DNA of 26,296 nt. It comes from M3007 sp033762055. GTDB lineage: Bacteria > Bacteroidota > Bacteroidia > Chitinophagales > Saprospiraceae. Numbering within the stretch: the stretch's first letter is position 1; the number at the start of each line of letters is the position of its first letter. The position numbers were made by a program, and so were the translations under genes. Location: positions 1 to 26,296 of the forward strand of contig JANRLZ010000037.1 in NCBI GenBank assembly GCA_033762055.1, in the 5' to 3' direction. The notes under the pieces are model-generated. The model saw only the letters and a list, made by a program, of their open reading frames with translations, did no database searches and was not told where the DNA came from. Of the stretch, positions 17,082 through 25,433 are shown piece after piece.

Positions 17082-17089
17082 CAAAGATA
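17082..17089 (-). promoter_or_regulatory. Bacteroidota -7 element for the pseudouridine synthase gene
   Basis: The minus strand reads TATCTTTG, an exact TAnnTTTG match, 42 bp upstream of ATG 17039 in the gap between two same-strand genes. No clear TTG -33 element is found at the usual distance. It implies independent transcription of the pseudouridine synthase gene. Confidence 0.55.
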
Positions 17090-17091
17090 CG

Positions 17092-17532
17092 TCAACGGCG
17101 TTTGCGGGGTTGGTTCCATTCCTCGTTTTCCGCAAAACGGACGATGATTTTCATAAAATTTACCATCGAAAGAAAAACCAGAAAACCGAAAGTGACCACG
17201 ATATAAATCCAGCGATAACTGCCCGCATCACGTATGGGAATACCTGATATACCCCAGGCTGCCATACTGGTAGCGATGGCCAGCCCGATATAACTGTACA
17301 TGGATGCGCCCCAGTATTTGGCAAAGTTGGCTGCTCGCAGGCTCATCAGACTGTTCATCAGCGCAAAAAACAGCATGAAAGCAGCACCGATTGACCAGGC
17401 AAACAAGGGGTCGGTTTCCATCCAGCCGGCCGCGCCTACGCCCCAGCCGGCTACCATAATGAGCAGGGCAGCAGCAAAAGTCGCCGCCGCTTGTGCAGGT
17501 GGGCGATCCAGTTTTTCGTACAAATTAATCAT
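17092..17532 (-). CDS. Conserved four-helix integral membrane protein
   Basis: I use ATG 17530-17532, giving 146 residues; the frame reaches two codons further only with TTG. Four transmembrane helices are predicted at about residues 18-38, 44-66, 76-98 and 106-128, with a basic C-terminus (QPRKRR) expected in the cytoplasm. The layout loosely recalls YiaA/YiaB-type two-helix-repeat proteins, and the two halves each carry a helix pair, but I cannot assign a family with certainty. No catalytic motif is seen. A near-consensus -7 element (CATCTTTG) lies immediately upstream of the start, so the transcript could be nearly leaderless. Function unknown. Confidence 0.7.
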   Translation of the reverse strand: MINLYEKLDRPPAQAAATFAAALLIMVAGWGVGAAGWMETDPLFAWSIGAAFMLFFALMNSLMSLRAANFAKYWGASMYSYIGLAIATSMAAWGISGIPIRDAGSYRWIYIVVTFGFLVFLSMVNFMKIIVRFAENEEWNQPRKRR

Positions 17533-17585
17533 TTGCAAAGATGGCCATTTTTTGATTTTGACCGGCTTGTTTTAAAGGCCTGGAA

Positions 17586-17622
17586 AATGAAAACGGCCTT
17601 CGGGCAAACACCCAAAGGCCGT
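17586..17622 (-). terminator. Intrinsic terminator of the sigma/anti-sigma/DUF4252 operon
   Basis: An 8-bp stem (ACGGCCTT at 17593-17600 with AAGGCCGT at 17615-17622) is extended by GGG/CCC across one mismatch, with a 6-nt loop. On the minus strand it is followed by TTTTCATTTT. It lies 34 bp downstream of the stop of the last DUF4252 gene, ending that operon before the membrane-protein gene. Confidence 0.85.
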
Positions 17623-17655
17623 AAAAAGTTGTAACAAGCAGAAAGTCACCAAGTA

Positions 17656-18186
17656 TCAGGCGCGTATGACCGGTATTTTAGGCACTTTTGGTACCACCGG
17701 TTGCCCATCCTTCTTCTTGCCTTCCTGACTTGATTTTTCAATGATCTTGTTCAGGTCTGCGATCCGGAACTTGCCTTTTACGGTGACGAGCCCGGCGCCA
17801 TCCGGCGAACTAAACAGCACCACTACCTTGCGAATGGTGTTGCGGCGTTCTTTGATCATGATATTGACACGGGTTTTGCCGGAACGCACCGTGATCAGTT
17901 CATCCAGATTACGACGTTTGGCTTTACGGGTGAATTTTTTCATGTCGCGCTGACTAAACGGGCTGCCGTCCTCGAAAAAAAGCAATCTTACCTTGCGCAC
18001 TTTGCGCAACATTTGGCGTTCTTCTTTTTCGTCGAGAAAGGCCGATCCGATAAAGGTTGCCCAGCGGGGTATGCTGAAGGCGATAGCGCCGTCGTAGTCC
18101 TTGTACTTCCAGTACAGGCCCCGATCCTGGGCCTGAAGCGCAATGGCGCTCAGGAAGAAAGCGAAAAACAAAGGGAAAGATTTCAT
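17656..18186 (-). CDS. Secreted DUF4252 protein (second copy)
   Basis: The 176-residue protein has a signal peptide (1-19, ending LQAQ) and the DUF4252 pattern: ELITVRSGKTRVNIMIKER, RKVVVLFSSPDGAGLVTVKGKF, ADLNKIIEKS. It differs from its neighbour by a very basic middle part (MRKVRKVRLLFF, MKKFTRKAKRR) and a Pro/Val/Lys tail. DUF4252 proteins are common in Bacteroidota and are often encoded behind an ECF sigma and anti-sigma pair; their function is unknown. The start is 7 bp after the stop of the upstream paralogue, so the two are co-transcribed, and an intrinsic terminator follows. An exported or periplasmic location is inferred from the signal peptide. Confidence 0.8.
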   Translation of the reverse strand: MKSFPLFFAFFLSAIALQAQDRGLYWKYKDYDGAIAFSIPRWATFIGSAFLDEKEERQMLRKVRKVRLLFFEDGSPFSQRDMKKFTRKAKRRNLDELITVRSGKTRVNIMIKERRNTIRKVVVLFSSPDGAGLVTVKGKFRIADLNKIIEKSSQEGKKKDGQPVVPKVPKIPVIRA

Positions 18187-18193
18187 GGCGGAT

Positions 18194-18724
18194 TCAGTTT
18201 TTGTCCTTGTTTTTCAATTTCTCCAGTTGATCGGCGCCCTTGACATCGAGTACCTTGGAGAGTTCCGAAATTTTGTCGAGGTCAATTTTGCCGGTAAAAC
18301 TGAGCAGTACGAACTCATCCGGTTTTCCCACCAGAAGTAATAATTCTTCAATAATGTTGCCGGAATCTTTGGTCCAGATGCGCACGTGCTCGTCTTTGTC
18401 ACGCACTGTCAGCAGTTCGGAATATTCGTTGGCAGGAACCTTCGAGAGGGCGGATTTGTACAGCGCTACGCCGTCGGCGATGCTGTCGGCCACCAGTACG
18501 CGCAATCCGCCAAGGTCTTTTACTACTTCGCGGATGGCATTCCAGTCCTCATCATCGGTTTCGATTTTGGCGGCGAGGTGAAACAGTTTGGGGGCGATGT
18601 ACACGACCGTAAAACGCTCGTCTTCTGCGTACTGGTCAAAAAAACGGGTGATCGCGTCATTTTGCGCCGATGCTGAAAAAGTGCCGGCAAGCAAAAAAAG
18701 CAGAGAAAAAAGCAAATGTTTCAT
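18194..18724 (-). CDS. Secreted DUF4252 protein (first copy)
   Basis: With the start at ATG 18722-18724 the protein has 176 residues and a clean signal peptide (1-20, ending SASA); the frame is open further upstream but would lack a signal at its start. The DUF4252 features are ITRFFDQYAEDERFTVVYIAP at the mature N-terminus, GLRVLVADSI, YSELLTVRDKDEHVRIWTKD, and LLLLVGKPDEFVLLSFTGKIDLDKISEL, followed by a Lys/Asp tail. It is a paralogue of the next gene and of equal length. It lies 91 bp after the anti-sigma stop in a probable four-gene operon (sigma, anti-sigma, two DUF4252). Function unknown. Confidence 0.85.
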   Translation of the reverse strand: MKHLLFSLLFLLAGTFSASAQNDAITRFFDQYAEDERFTVVYIAPKLFHLAAKIETDDEDWNAIREVVKDLGGLRVLVADSIADGVALYKSALSKVPANEYSELLTVRDKDEHVRIWTKDSGNIIEELLLLVGKPDEFVLLSFTGKIDLDKISELSKVLDVKGADQLEKLKNKDKN

Positions 18725-18815
18725 AGCTTGAAAGAAAATTTTGGATGTGACTGATTGATTTGAATTTGAACTTGAAAGAGGGTGAAATGGAGGGGGTATC
18801 AATGCGCGAAAATCG

Positions 18816-19424
18816 TCATCCGTCTTCGCGTTTAGGTACTTTGTCGAGCGCTTCGAGGTGACCGGCACTTTTTACTGCCTCATTGCGCCCTTTGTCCAGT
18901 TTGGCTGAAACGAGTGCAAGTGCTGCTTTGATTTCTGCCATAGCCTTTGCCGTTTCAGGGTCAATTTCGCGAGAATCCATCGTTTTTTGCGATTTTTTTG
19001 CTGCTTTCTGGCTTTTGGAGCGCCGGGGTTGTTCGGCGGCGGCAACCACCACCTGTTGGGTTATTTCCGCTCTTGCAACGGGTGCTTCGGGTTGTGGCGA
19101 TTCATTTGCCGGTGCAACATTCGCAATGACTTCGTTGGCGGGCGATTGGTCGCGCAGCCACCACCAACCGGCGACTACTACCAACGCAATGGAGGCGGCA
19201 ACGGCCCATTGGTACAGTTGTGGGCGCATCGGCGCCGCTTTTGCTACGGTTTTGAGTTGTAATTCCTGTTCTTCCCGAATTGCGCGGAACAGCGGAACGA
19301 AACGCGCCAAACGTTCGTCATGGATCCCCGAATTGAAGTAGGCCCGGATCTGCCGTTCCTCTTCCAGAGAAGTTTCGCCCTCCCAATATCGGTCGAGCAA
19401 TGCTTGGATTTCTTCGTATTTCAT
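18816..19424 (-). CDS. Membrane anti-sigma factor
   Basis: The 202-residue protein is encoded 8 bp after the ECF sigma factor. Residues 1-60 form a helical cytoplasmic domain with the Bacteroidota anti-sigma pattern (IQALLDRYWEGETSLEEERQIRAYF). One transmembrane helix lies at about 71-90 and the rest is periplasmic, rich in Ala/Gln/Pro and ending in a charged helix. It lacks the HxxxCxxC zinc motif of ZAS-type anti-sigma factors. The predicted role is to hold the sigma factor at the membrane until a periplasmic signal releases it. The assignment rests on position, topology and the N-terminal pattern. Confidence 0.82.
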   Translation of the reverse strand: MKYEEIQALLDRYWEGETSLEEERQIRAYFNSGIHDERLARFVPLFRAIREEQELQLKTVAKAAPMRPQLYQWAVAASIALVVVAGWWWLRDQSPANEVIANVAPANESPQPEAPVARAEITQQVVVAAAEQPRRSKSQKAAKKSQKTMDSREIDPETAKAMAEIKAALALVSAKLDKGRNEAVKSAGHLEALDKVPKREDG

Positions 19425-19432
19425 GACATTTT

Positions 19433-19936
19433 TTACAGGTTGTTCAACATTTGTTCCCGGATGGATTTTCGTGCCCGGTGCAGGTTAACTTTCACTTGAT
19501 CCAAAGTGATGTTTAATGCCTCGGCGATTTCTTCATAACTGAATTCTTCTATATCGCGCAAATGCATGACAAGGCGTTGTTTTTCAGGCAGTTGTTGCAT
19601 CATTGCCTTGGCTCTGTCGACCAGATCCCGGGTTTCGGCCGATTGGGCAGGCGTAGCCTGATCACTGCTTCGCTCGGCTACCCCGTCCAGCGGCGCAGCC
19701 CGCCGTAATGACTGACTGCGTGTTTTGTCAAGCGATCGGTTGCGAGTCATCGTCATACACCATGCCTCCCAGTTTTGGATATTGTCAATTTGCTCCGGGG
19801 CAGTTTTCCAGACCTTCTCCAACACTTCCTGCACCACATCTTCCGCCTCATGCACGCTACCTGTGATGCGCAAAGCGAATCGGTAGAGTTTGTGTCGGAT
19901 AGGAAATACCTGCTCGTGAAAAATTGCCCAGGTCAT
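19433..19936 (-). CDS. ECF-type RNA polymerase sigma factor (sigma-70 family)
   Basis: The 167-residue protein has sigma region 2 at about 9-75 (YRFALRITGSVHEAEDVVQEVLEKVW, WCMTMTRNRSLD) and region 4 at about 108-160 (QLPEKQRLVMHLRDIEEFSYEEIAEALNITLDQVKVNLHRARKSI, in parts), with no region 1 or 3, as in ECF factors. It is the first gene of an operon with an anti-sigma factor and two DUF4252 genes. A GTAAC-N16-CGTCT sequence 27 bp upstream of the start fits an ECF-type promoter and suggests autoregulation. The inducing signal is unknown. Confidence 0.94.
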   Translation of the reverse strand: MTWAIFHEQVFPIRHKLYRFALRITGSVHEAEDVVQEVLEKVWKTAPEQIDNIQNWEAWCMTMTRNRSLDKTRSQSLRRAAPLDGVAERSSDQATPAQSAETRDLVDRAKAMMQQLPEKQRLVMHLRDIEEFSYEEIAEALNITLDQVKVNLHRARKSIREQMLNNL

Positions 19937-19962
19937 TGTATTTCGTGTCGTTTCTAAAAGCC

Positions 19963-19988
19963 AGACGGGTAAATTGTCGCTATGTTAC
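19963..19988 (-). promoter_or_regulatory. Candidate autoregulated ECF promoter
   Basis: Reading the minus strand, GTAAC (19988-19984) is followed by 16 nt and then CGTCT (19967-19963). The ATG of the sigma gene is 27 nt further. ECF promoters commonly combine an AAC-containing -35 with a CGTC-type -10 at 16-17 nt spacing. A 5-bp dyad TCGCT-N7-AGCGA (19977-19993) spans the -35. Confidence 0.6.
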
Positions 19989-19998
19989 AGCGAAGTTG

Positions 19999-20006
19999 TA
20001 TTTTTG
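19999..20006 (+). promoter_or_regulatory. Candidate -7 element for the ARPP-1-like gene
   Basis: The plus strand reads TATTTTTG, an exact TAnnTTTG, with TTG at 19974-19976 (22 nt spacing). It would give a leader of about 135 nt before the ARPP-1-like gene and overlaps the divergent ECF promoter region. AT-rich context makes chance matches possible. Confidence 0.35.
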
Positions 20007-20146
20007 AAAAAAAATTCCTTAGATCGTTTTTTTGGGCCGCTGCCGCCGTCGCCTATTTTCTGATTAATAATCTGATTTTCAAAACAATAATGTGTAATTC
20101 TGCGGCGTCCTTACAATAAAGCGATCCACCCAATACACATTCAATT

Positions 20147-21118
20147 ATGAAAAATCTCTTTCTCTTTTTTGCGCTTGTTTTCGCCGCATGCACAGGCGAT
20201 GTACCCCGGACGACCGGGAAATCCCCGCTCACTTTGCATGACGAAGAGAATGTCGCATGGCGATATGAAAACCTTCGGCTGTACCCCGTCAGTCTTGTTG
20301 AAACACAGGATGTTTCCTCACTTCAAACTGTCAAGTTGCTTTCAGAGGCCATGAAAACGCCTGGATTCCGCATCGTAGAACAAAAACAGTTTGGGCGTAG
20401 CCAGGATAACTGGTTTCACGGGGTGACCGTTCAAAACAAAACCCAGGATACCATTTTGCTGCTTTCGGGCGATGTCGTAGAGGGCGGCAATCAGGATCGT
20501 GTCATCGCACACCATGAAGTGATCATGCCCCGATCGGTGCGCAATATCGAAGTGTTCTGTGTGGAAGCAGGACGATCCACTTATTACAACCCGCAGGCAT
20601 CCGTGGCCGAAAAAGAAATCGCTGCTTTCAGCGGTTATTTTAGCGTGGCCAGTCCAAAAGTGCGGCGAGCAGTGCAATCATCGGGCAATCAAAGCGAGGT
20701 ATGGGCAGCAGTTGCAAGCGTCACTAAAGCGAATTCTGCCGAATCTGCCACCAGTGCATACACTGCGCTTGATCAGGAAAGCGCGCAAAAGCAACGCCGC
20801 GATGCATACCTTGACCACCTGGGTCGGGCATTTGAACAAAATGCCGATGTGACGGGCGTAATTGCAGTTTGTGGCGACCGCGTACTGGGGGTAGATGTAT
20901 TTGCCGATGCAGACTTGTTTCACAGGGCTTACCCGGCTTTGTTACATGGCTATGTAGCGGAAGCTGCCATGCATACGCCCGAAGCGACGATCACTGCAAC
21001 TTCACTTCAGGAAACTTTTTCAATGCTGCAAAAATGTGCCGAGTCGCAGACAACGGAACAAAATACCATCGGTAAATTCATATGGAGGGGTAGTTGGGTG
21101 CATTTATACGGGAAATAA
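20147..21118 (+). CDS. ARPP-1-like (DUF6569-type) lipoprotein
   Basis: The 323-residue protein begins with a short hydrophobic signal and a lipobox-like FAA-C15, so it is probably a lipoprotein. The body resembles the ARPP-1 family: ENLRLYPVSLV, LQTVKLLSEAM, FRIVEQ, VTVQNKTQDTILLLSGDVVEGGNQDRVIAHHEVIMP and NIEVFCVEAGRSTY, then a helical middle part and FEQNADVTGVIAVCGDRVLGVDVF. ARPP-1 proteins have no known biochemical function; the family name comes from association with rhodanese/phosphatase and ARG genes, none of which are seen here. It is transcribed away from the sigma operon and stands alone. Confidence 0.72.
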   Translation: MKNLFLFFALVFAACTGDVPRTTGKSPLTLHDEENVAWRYENLRLYPVSLVETQDVSSLQTVKLLSEAMKTPGFRIVEQKQFGRSQDNWFHGVTVQNKTQDTILLLSGDVVEGGNQDRVIAHHEVIMPRSVRNIEVFCVEAGRSTYYNPQASVAEKEIAAFSGYFSVASPKVRRAVQSSGNQSEVWAAVASVTKANSAESATSAYTALDQESAQKQRRDAYLDHLGRAFEQNADVTGVIAVCGDRVLGVDVFADADLFHRAYPALLHGYVAEAAMHTPEATITATSLQETFSMLQKCAESQTTEQNTIGKFIWRGSWVHLYGK

Positions 21119-21193
21119 AGTTGCCAGTCTGGCTCGGAACGAAAATCATCCCGTTCGGTGATATTATCCCGATAGTTACATACAGGTGTTAGG

Positions 21194-21201
21194 TACATTT
21201 G
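21194..21201 (+). promoter_or_regulatory. Bacteroidota -7 element for the SprB-repeat adhesin
   Basis: The plus strand reads TACATTTG, an exact TAnnTTTG, 28 bp before ATG 21230 and 73 bp before ATG 21275. No TTG -33 is evident. It supports a transcription start just upstream of both candidate start codons. Confidence 0.45.
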
Positions 21202-21274
21202 CCATCAAACCTCCGGCTAAAATCTGTCCATGGGGGATCATGATTGCAGACGGAGTTTGCAACTGAAATTAGCT

Positions 21275-24200
21275 ATGACTACTGTAACACCTTTATGGCA
21301 AGTTGCCCAACTTGCCCTAGCCTCCCTTTTTTACCCCGATCTTTCCAAACCAATTTTTTTTCACCCCGTCATTTTTAAAATCCGTGTATTCCTTTGGCGG
21401 ACACTGTTTATCCTTCTCATAAGTGGAGGGTGCGTTAACCATATTGGCGCACAACCGCCTCACTGTAAGTTGGGAATGGATTTTTTTCCATATCTGTGTT
21501 CGGAAGATTCTGTAGTGCTTTCGGCTGTTGCATTCGGTGGCGCCGATCCCTACACTTTTGCCTGGTCAACAGGAGAAACCACACAATCCATCATTGCGCA
21601 AAACCCCGGTACTTATTCGCTGACCATTACCGGTGTAAATGGGTGTACCCGTTCCATTACGGTCTCGCCTCCGGGTATTATTCAACCTTATGCCTATCCC
21701 TCTGCAAACGGCACAAATTGTGGCGATTCACATACCATCGAGGTGATATTTCCGCAAGGCGACATACCGCCCGGATTGACGTACGATTGGTCTACGGGTG
21801 AAACGTCACCAGAGATTATTGTCACACAAACAGGAACTTACACCGTCACACTCACCGATCAATATGGCTGTACGCAGGTATTGACGGATTCCGTAGAAAT
21901 CGGAGAACCGCCCCTGGCTGAAATAGTCGCAACCGGTAATCTATGTACAGGTGGTTCGGTTACCCTTTCCAATCTTTACGGTCCATACGAGAACTACCAA
22001 TGGACAAATCAGGATTTCAGTGAATTCTGGTATGAGCCTACGCTGGTGATCACTGAACCGGGTGTTTATTTTCTGACGGTAACCGAACCGGGAGTCGGTT
22101 GTTGGGCTTCCGCTGAAATAATAATAACCGGCGGCAGCGGCGACATTCCACCTCCGGAATTGAGCGGCCCGACGGCAATTTGTGAAGGCCAGGAAGCCAT
22201 GATTGAAGTGATAAATGCGGCTGACTATACATCGTTCAACTGGAGTACGGGAGATGTTGGCCCATCCATAATGGTCGTTTCACCCGGCACCTACACGGTT
22301 ACCGTGGAAGGGAGCACCGGATGTACCGCCATTGAAACATTTACGGTAGGAAATAACTCCGGGATAACACTCAGCAGCCTTATTACCCCCAACACCAGTT
22401 GCAATAACGCTAACGGTGCCATTGATCTAACGGTAAGTCCTGCTGACACCTATACCTTTTCGTGGTCGAATGGAAGTGCCTCTGAAGACCTTGATTTGCT
22501 GACAGAAGGCACCTATTACGTAACCGTAACTGCCTCAGATGGCTGTACAGCGACTGCCGCGGCAATCGTTGGGGCCAATATTTTATTGCCTACATTGTCG
22601 GGCTCAAGCCAGCCCAATACCTCATGCGCCACGCCCAATGGCAGTGTTCAAATAACACCGGGGCCGCCTGGAATATTTAATTTTGAATGGTCGAACGGCG
22701 CATCAACAGAAGATCTCGATGGGCTCACAGGGGGATCCTATACGGTGACCATCACGGCTGAGACTGGATGTACTACTACCGGTGCGTACACTGTAAATAA
22801 TAATGCTGTTTCGCCTACACTTAATCAAACAACAACACCGGCGAGTTGTGGACAAGCGAACGGGGCTATCAATCTGACCGTAACACCTGCCGGCGGCGGC
22901 CCGTTCATGTTTGTGTGGTCAAACGGAGACACAACGGAAGATTTAGACAACCTGCTTGCAGGTCTCTACACCGTCACTGCGACTGGCGCAAACGGTTGTA
23001 GTGCAACAGCGATTGTAGATGTTGCCAATGCTGACCAAACACCTGCTGTTTCAGGAATAATTACTCAAAATACGGCGTGCGATGTGCCAAACGGCGCTAT
23101 CAATACAACACCAACACCTGCAGGCTCTTACACCTATCTGTGGTCAAATAATGAAACCACAGAAGACATTGTGGATTTGATTGGCGGTACATATACCGTA
23201 ACCATATCCGCAGGAGGAACTTGTACTGTAAGCAGCAGTTTTGTTGTGAACAACCATCCTCAATTGCCCGTGATTAGTATGAACGTGGTTCCTGCTACTT
23301 GTGGTCAGGACAATGGTTCTATTTTGTTAACTATTACACCGCCCGGAATTGGCCCATTTTTGTTCCTTTGGTCGAATGGTGCGACAACAGAGGATCTAAA
23401 CGGCGTATTGCCCGGTGATTATCAGGTTACAGTAACGGCAAACAATGGATGTACGCAAACGCAGGATGCTATGGTATTGAATGATAATATTCCATTTTCT
23501 GCTACGATCGCCGCCACCCCCAACACCTCCTGTGATGTTCCCAACGGGGCGGTAGATGTCAGTATTTCCATTCCCGGAACCTACACCTATGTGTGGTCGA
23601 ACGGCGCAACGACGGAAGACTTGGCCAATATCGCTGCCGGCGACTACAGCGTAACGGTGACAGGCGACAACGGCTGTACCGCCACGACTGCTGCCACGGT
23701 ATTAAACAACAGCGCGCCGTTTTCTGCAAATCCTGCCGCCATCCCCAACACCTCCTGCGATGTTCCCAATGGAGCGGTAGATGTCAGTATTTCGATTCCC
23801 GGAACCTACACCTATGTGTGGTCGAACGGCGCAACCACCCAGGATATATTTGATTTGCCTGCTGGCGCCTATACTGTAACCGTAACGAACCAGGATGGAT
23901 GTACCACTACCGCTAATGAATCCGTACTGGATGATCTGGTATATTTTTCAGCAAATCCTTCCGCCACCCCTAACACCTCCTGCGATGTTCCCAATGGGGC
24001 GGTAGATGTCAGTATTTCCCTTCCCGGAACCTACACCTATGTATGGTCGAACGGCGCAACGACGGAAGACCTGGTCAATATCGCTCCCGGCGACTACAGC
24101 GTAACCGTGACAGGCGACAATGGCTGTACCGCCACGGCTGCGGCTATAATAAATAGTGATGTGGTGATGCCGCAGTTCCTCATACAGGCACAAGATGCCT

Positions 24201-25420
24201 TTTGTGGACAAAACAACGGAGCAATACAGTTACAGATCCTGGCTGGAACCCCGCCATTTGCCTTTTTATGGGAAAATGGCAGTAGCCAGCAAAACAGGTC
24301 AGACGTTGAAGCTGGCCACTATAGTGCAACAATCACCGATGCCAATGGATGTACCGCCAGCGGATCTGCCGAGGTAATCAACATTAACAATGTTTTTTCA
24401 GTATCCGGACAAACAACAAACAACCATTCGTGTGTTGGAGCAAACGGTGCGATCGTTCTGGAAATCTCCCAGCCGGGCAATTACAGTTTCTTGTGGTCAA
24501 ACGGCGCACAAACACAGCATTTGTCAGGATTAAGTGAAGGGGCCTATGCTGTAACCGTCTCCGATCAGTTACATTGTACAGCCACTGCTGCATTTCAATT
24601 GCAGGATCAAGCGGAACCGCCGGTCATTCTGGCAGATGTCATGCCGGGCGACTGTATGGATCCTTCGGGCGCAATTTTGGTGGAATGGGTACAAGGAGGC
24701 ACCCCGCCAATTTTATTTTCGATTGACGGAGGCATAAGCTTTACAGAGAACGCTCTGTTCGAAAACCTTGCGCCAGGCAATTACCAGGTGTTAGTACACG
24801 ATGCAGGAGGGTGTGTCAATAGTCAGACTATTCAGTTGGTCGCACCTCAAATTCCTCAGATTTTGCCTTTGCCCGATATTTCACTGGTACTTGGCGCAAC
24901 TCAAACGCTAAATGTGCAATTACAGGCTGGATTTCCGGTTTCGCTGATTGATTCCGTCATCTGGTCGCCGGAAACGGGGCTGATTTTTGATGGAAACACT
25001 ATAACAGATCGTTTGAACCCGGTTCTGAGCGGCACTTCGACACAAACATATACCGTCACTTTGCGCACAGAGAACGGCTGTGAAACCAGCGCCGTTTTCC
25101 GCCTGCAGGTTGATGAGCAACGTGGGTTATATGCGCCAAATGTCATTTGGCCTGAATCTCCTGATGGTGTAAATAACGCCTTCACGCTTTTTACCCGACC
25201 GGGGTCGCTCAAAGAAATTCTGATCCTGAAAATATACGATCGCTGGGGTGATGAATTGTTTTCCAGAGAACACTTTCCGGCTGATGATCTCAATCTGGGC
25301 TGGAATGGCGACTTTCGTGGTCAGCCCATGAACCCGGCCGTCTTTGTATGGTGGGCAGAGGTAGAATGGAAAGACGGAAAACGTTCAATCTATAAAGGAG
25401 ATGTGACGGTGGTCAGGTAA
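21275..25420 (+). CDS. Large T9SS type B adhesin with SprB-type repeats
   Basis: From ATG 21275 the protein has 1381 residues; ATG 21230 would add 15. Either start leaves an unusually long N-terminal region (about 38 residues) before the hydrophobic signal core (about 38-52) and the likely cleavage after IGAQ at 60. About 15 repeats follow, each with [FY]-x-W-S-[NT]-G near the middle, then TTEDL, G-x-Y-x-V-T-V-T and a closing GCT. From the fifth repeat the unit is about 75-80 residues, beginning TPNTSC...NGAI. These are SprB-type repeats, found in mobile gliding adhesins. The last 100 residues (YAPNVIWPE, KIYDRWGDELF, LGWNGDFRGQPMNPAVFVWWAEV) are the type B T9SS sorting domain. It is probably a surface adhesin, perhaps moved by the gliding machinery. 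Confidence 0.9.
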   Translation: MTTVTPLWQVAQLALASLFYPDLSKPIFFHPVIFKIRVFLWRTLFILLISGGCVNHIGAQPPHCKLGMDFFPYLCSEDSVVLSAVAFGGADPYTFAWSTGETTQSIIAQNPGTYSLTITGVNGCTRSITVSPPGIIQPYAYPSANGTNCGDSHTIEVIFPQGDIPPGLTYDWSTGETSPEIIVTQTGTYTVTLTDQYGCTQVLTDSVEIGEPPLAEIVATGNLCTGGSVTLSNLYGPYENYQWTNQDFSEFWYEPTLVITEPGVYFLTVTEPGVGCWASAEIIITGGSGDIPPPELSGPTAICEGQEAMIEVINAADYTSFNWSTGDVGPSIMVVSPGTYTVTVEGSTGCTAIETFTVGNNSGITLSSLITPNTSCNNANGAIDLTVSPADTYTFSWSNGSASEDLDLLTEGTYYVTVTASDGCTATAAAIVGANILLPTLSGSSQPNTSCATPNGSVQITPGPPGIFNFEWSNGASTEDLDGLTGGSYTVTITAETGCTTTGAYTVNNNAVSPTLNQTTTPASCGQANGAINLTVTPAGGGPFMFVWSNGDTTEDLDNLLAGLYTVTATGANGCSATAIVDVANADQTPAVSGIITQNTACDVPNGAINTTPTPAGSYTYLWSNNETTEDIVDLIGGTYTVTISAGGTCTVSSSFVVNNHPQLPVISMNVVPATCGQDNGSILLTITPPGIGPFLFLWSNGATTEDLNGVLPGDYQVTVTANNGCTQTQDAMVLNDNIPFSATIAATPNTSCDVPNGAVDVSISIPGTYTYVWSNGATTEDLANIAAGDYSVTVTGDNGCTATTAATVLNNSAPFSANPAAIPNTSCDVPNGAVDVSISIPGTYTYVWSNGATTQDIFDLPAGAYTVTVTNQDGCTTTANESVLDDLVYFSANPSATPNTSCDVPNGAVDVSISLPGTYTYVWSNGATTEDLVNIAPGDYSVTVTGDNGCTATAAAIINSDVVMPQFLIQAQDAFCGQNNGAIQLQILAGTPPFAFLWENGSSQQNRSDVEAGHYSATITDANGCTASGSAEVININNVFSVSGQTTNNHSCVGANGAIVLEISQPGNYSFLWSNGAQTQHLSGLSEGAYAVTVSDQLHCTATAAFQLQDQAEPPVILADVMPGDCMDPSGAILVEWVQGGTPPILFSIDGGISFTENALFENLAPGNYQVLVHDAGGCVNSQTIQLVAPQIPQILPLPDISLVLGATQTLNVQLQAGFPVSLIDSVIWSPETGLIFDGNTITDRLNPVLSGTSTQTYTVTLRTENGCETSAVFRLQVDEQRGLYAPNVIWPESPDGVNNAFTLFTRPGSLKEILILKIYDRWGDELFSREHFPADDLNLGWNGDFRGQPMNPAVFVWWAEVEWKDGKRSIYKGDVTVVR
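23522..24147 (+). repeat. Three nearly identical 225-bp coding repeats in the adhesin
   Basis: Unit starts (AACACCTCC) fall at 23522, 23747 and 23972, exactly 225 bp or 75 codons apart. The first 90 bp or so of all three units are nearly identical. The second half is nearly identical only between units 1 and 3 (GACTACAGCGTAAC, GTGACAGGCGACAA); unit 2 has a different second half. The pattern indicates recent duplication with recombination or gene conversion. Confidence 0.9.
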
Positions 25421-25433
25421 GAACGATCCGCTC

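Noticed and set aside
17040..17135. Extended N-terminus for the pseudouridine synthase
   Set aside because: It would overlap the preceding gene by 44 bp and contain an exact -7 promoter element; the S4 domain is complete without it.
23522..24196. Evenly spaced repeats as a possible CRISPR array
   Set aside because: The 225-bp period is an exact multiple of three, lies inside a long coding frame and encodes SprB-type protein repeats.
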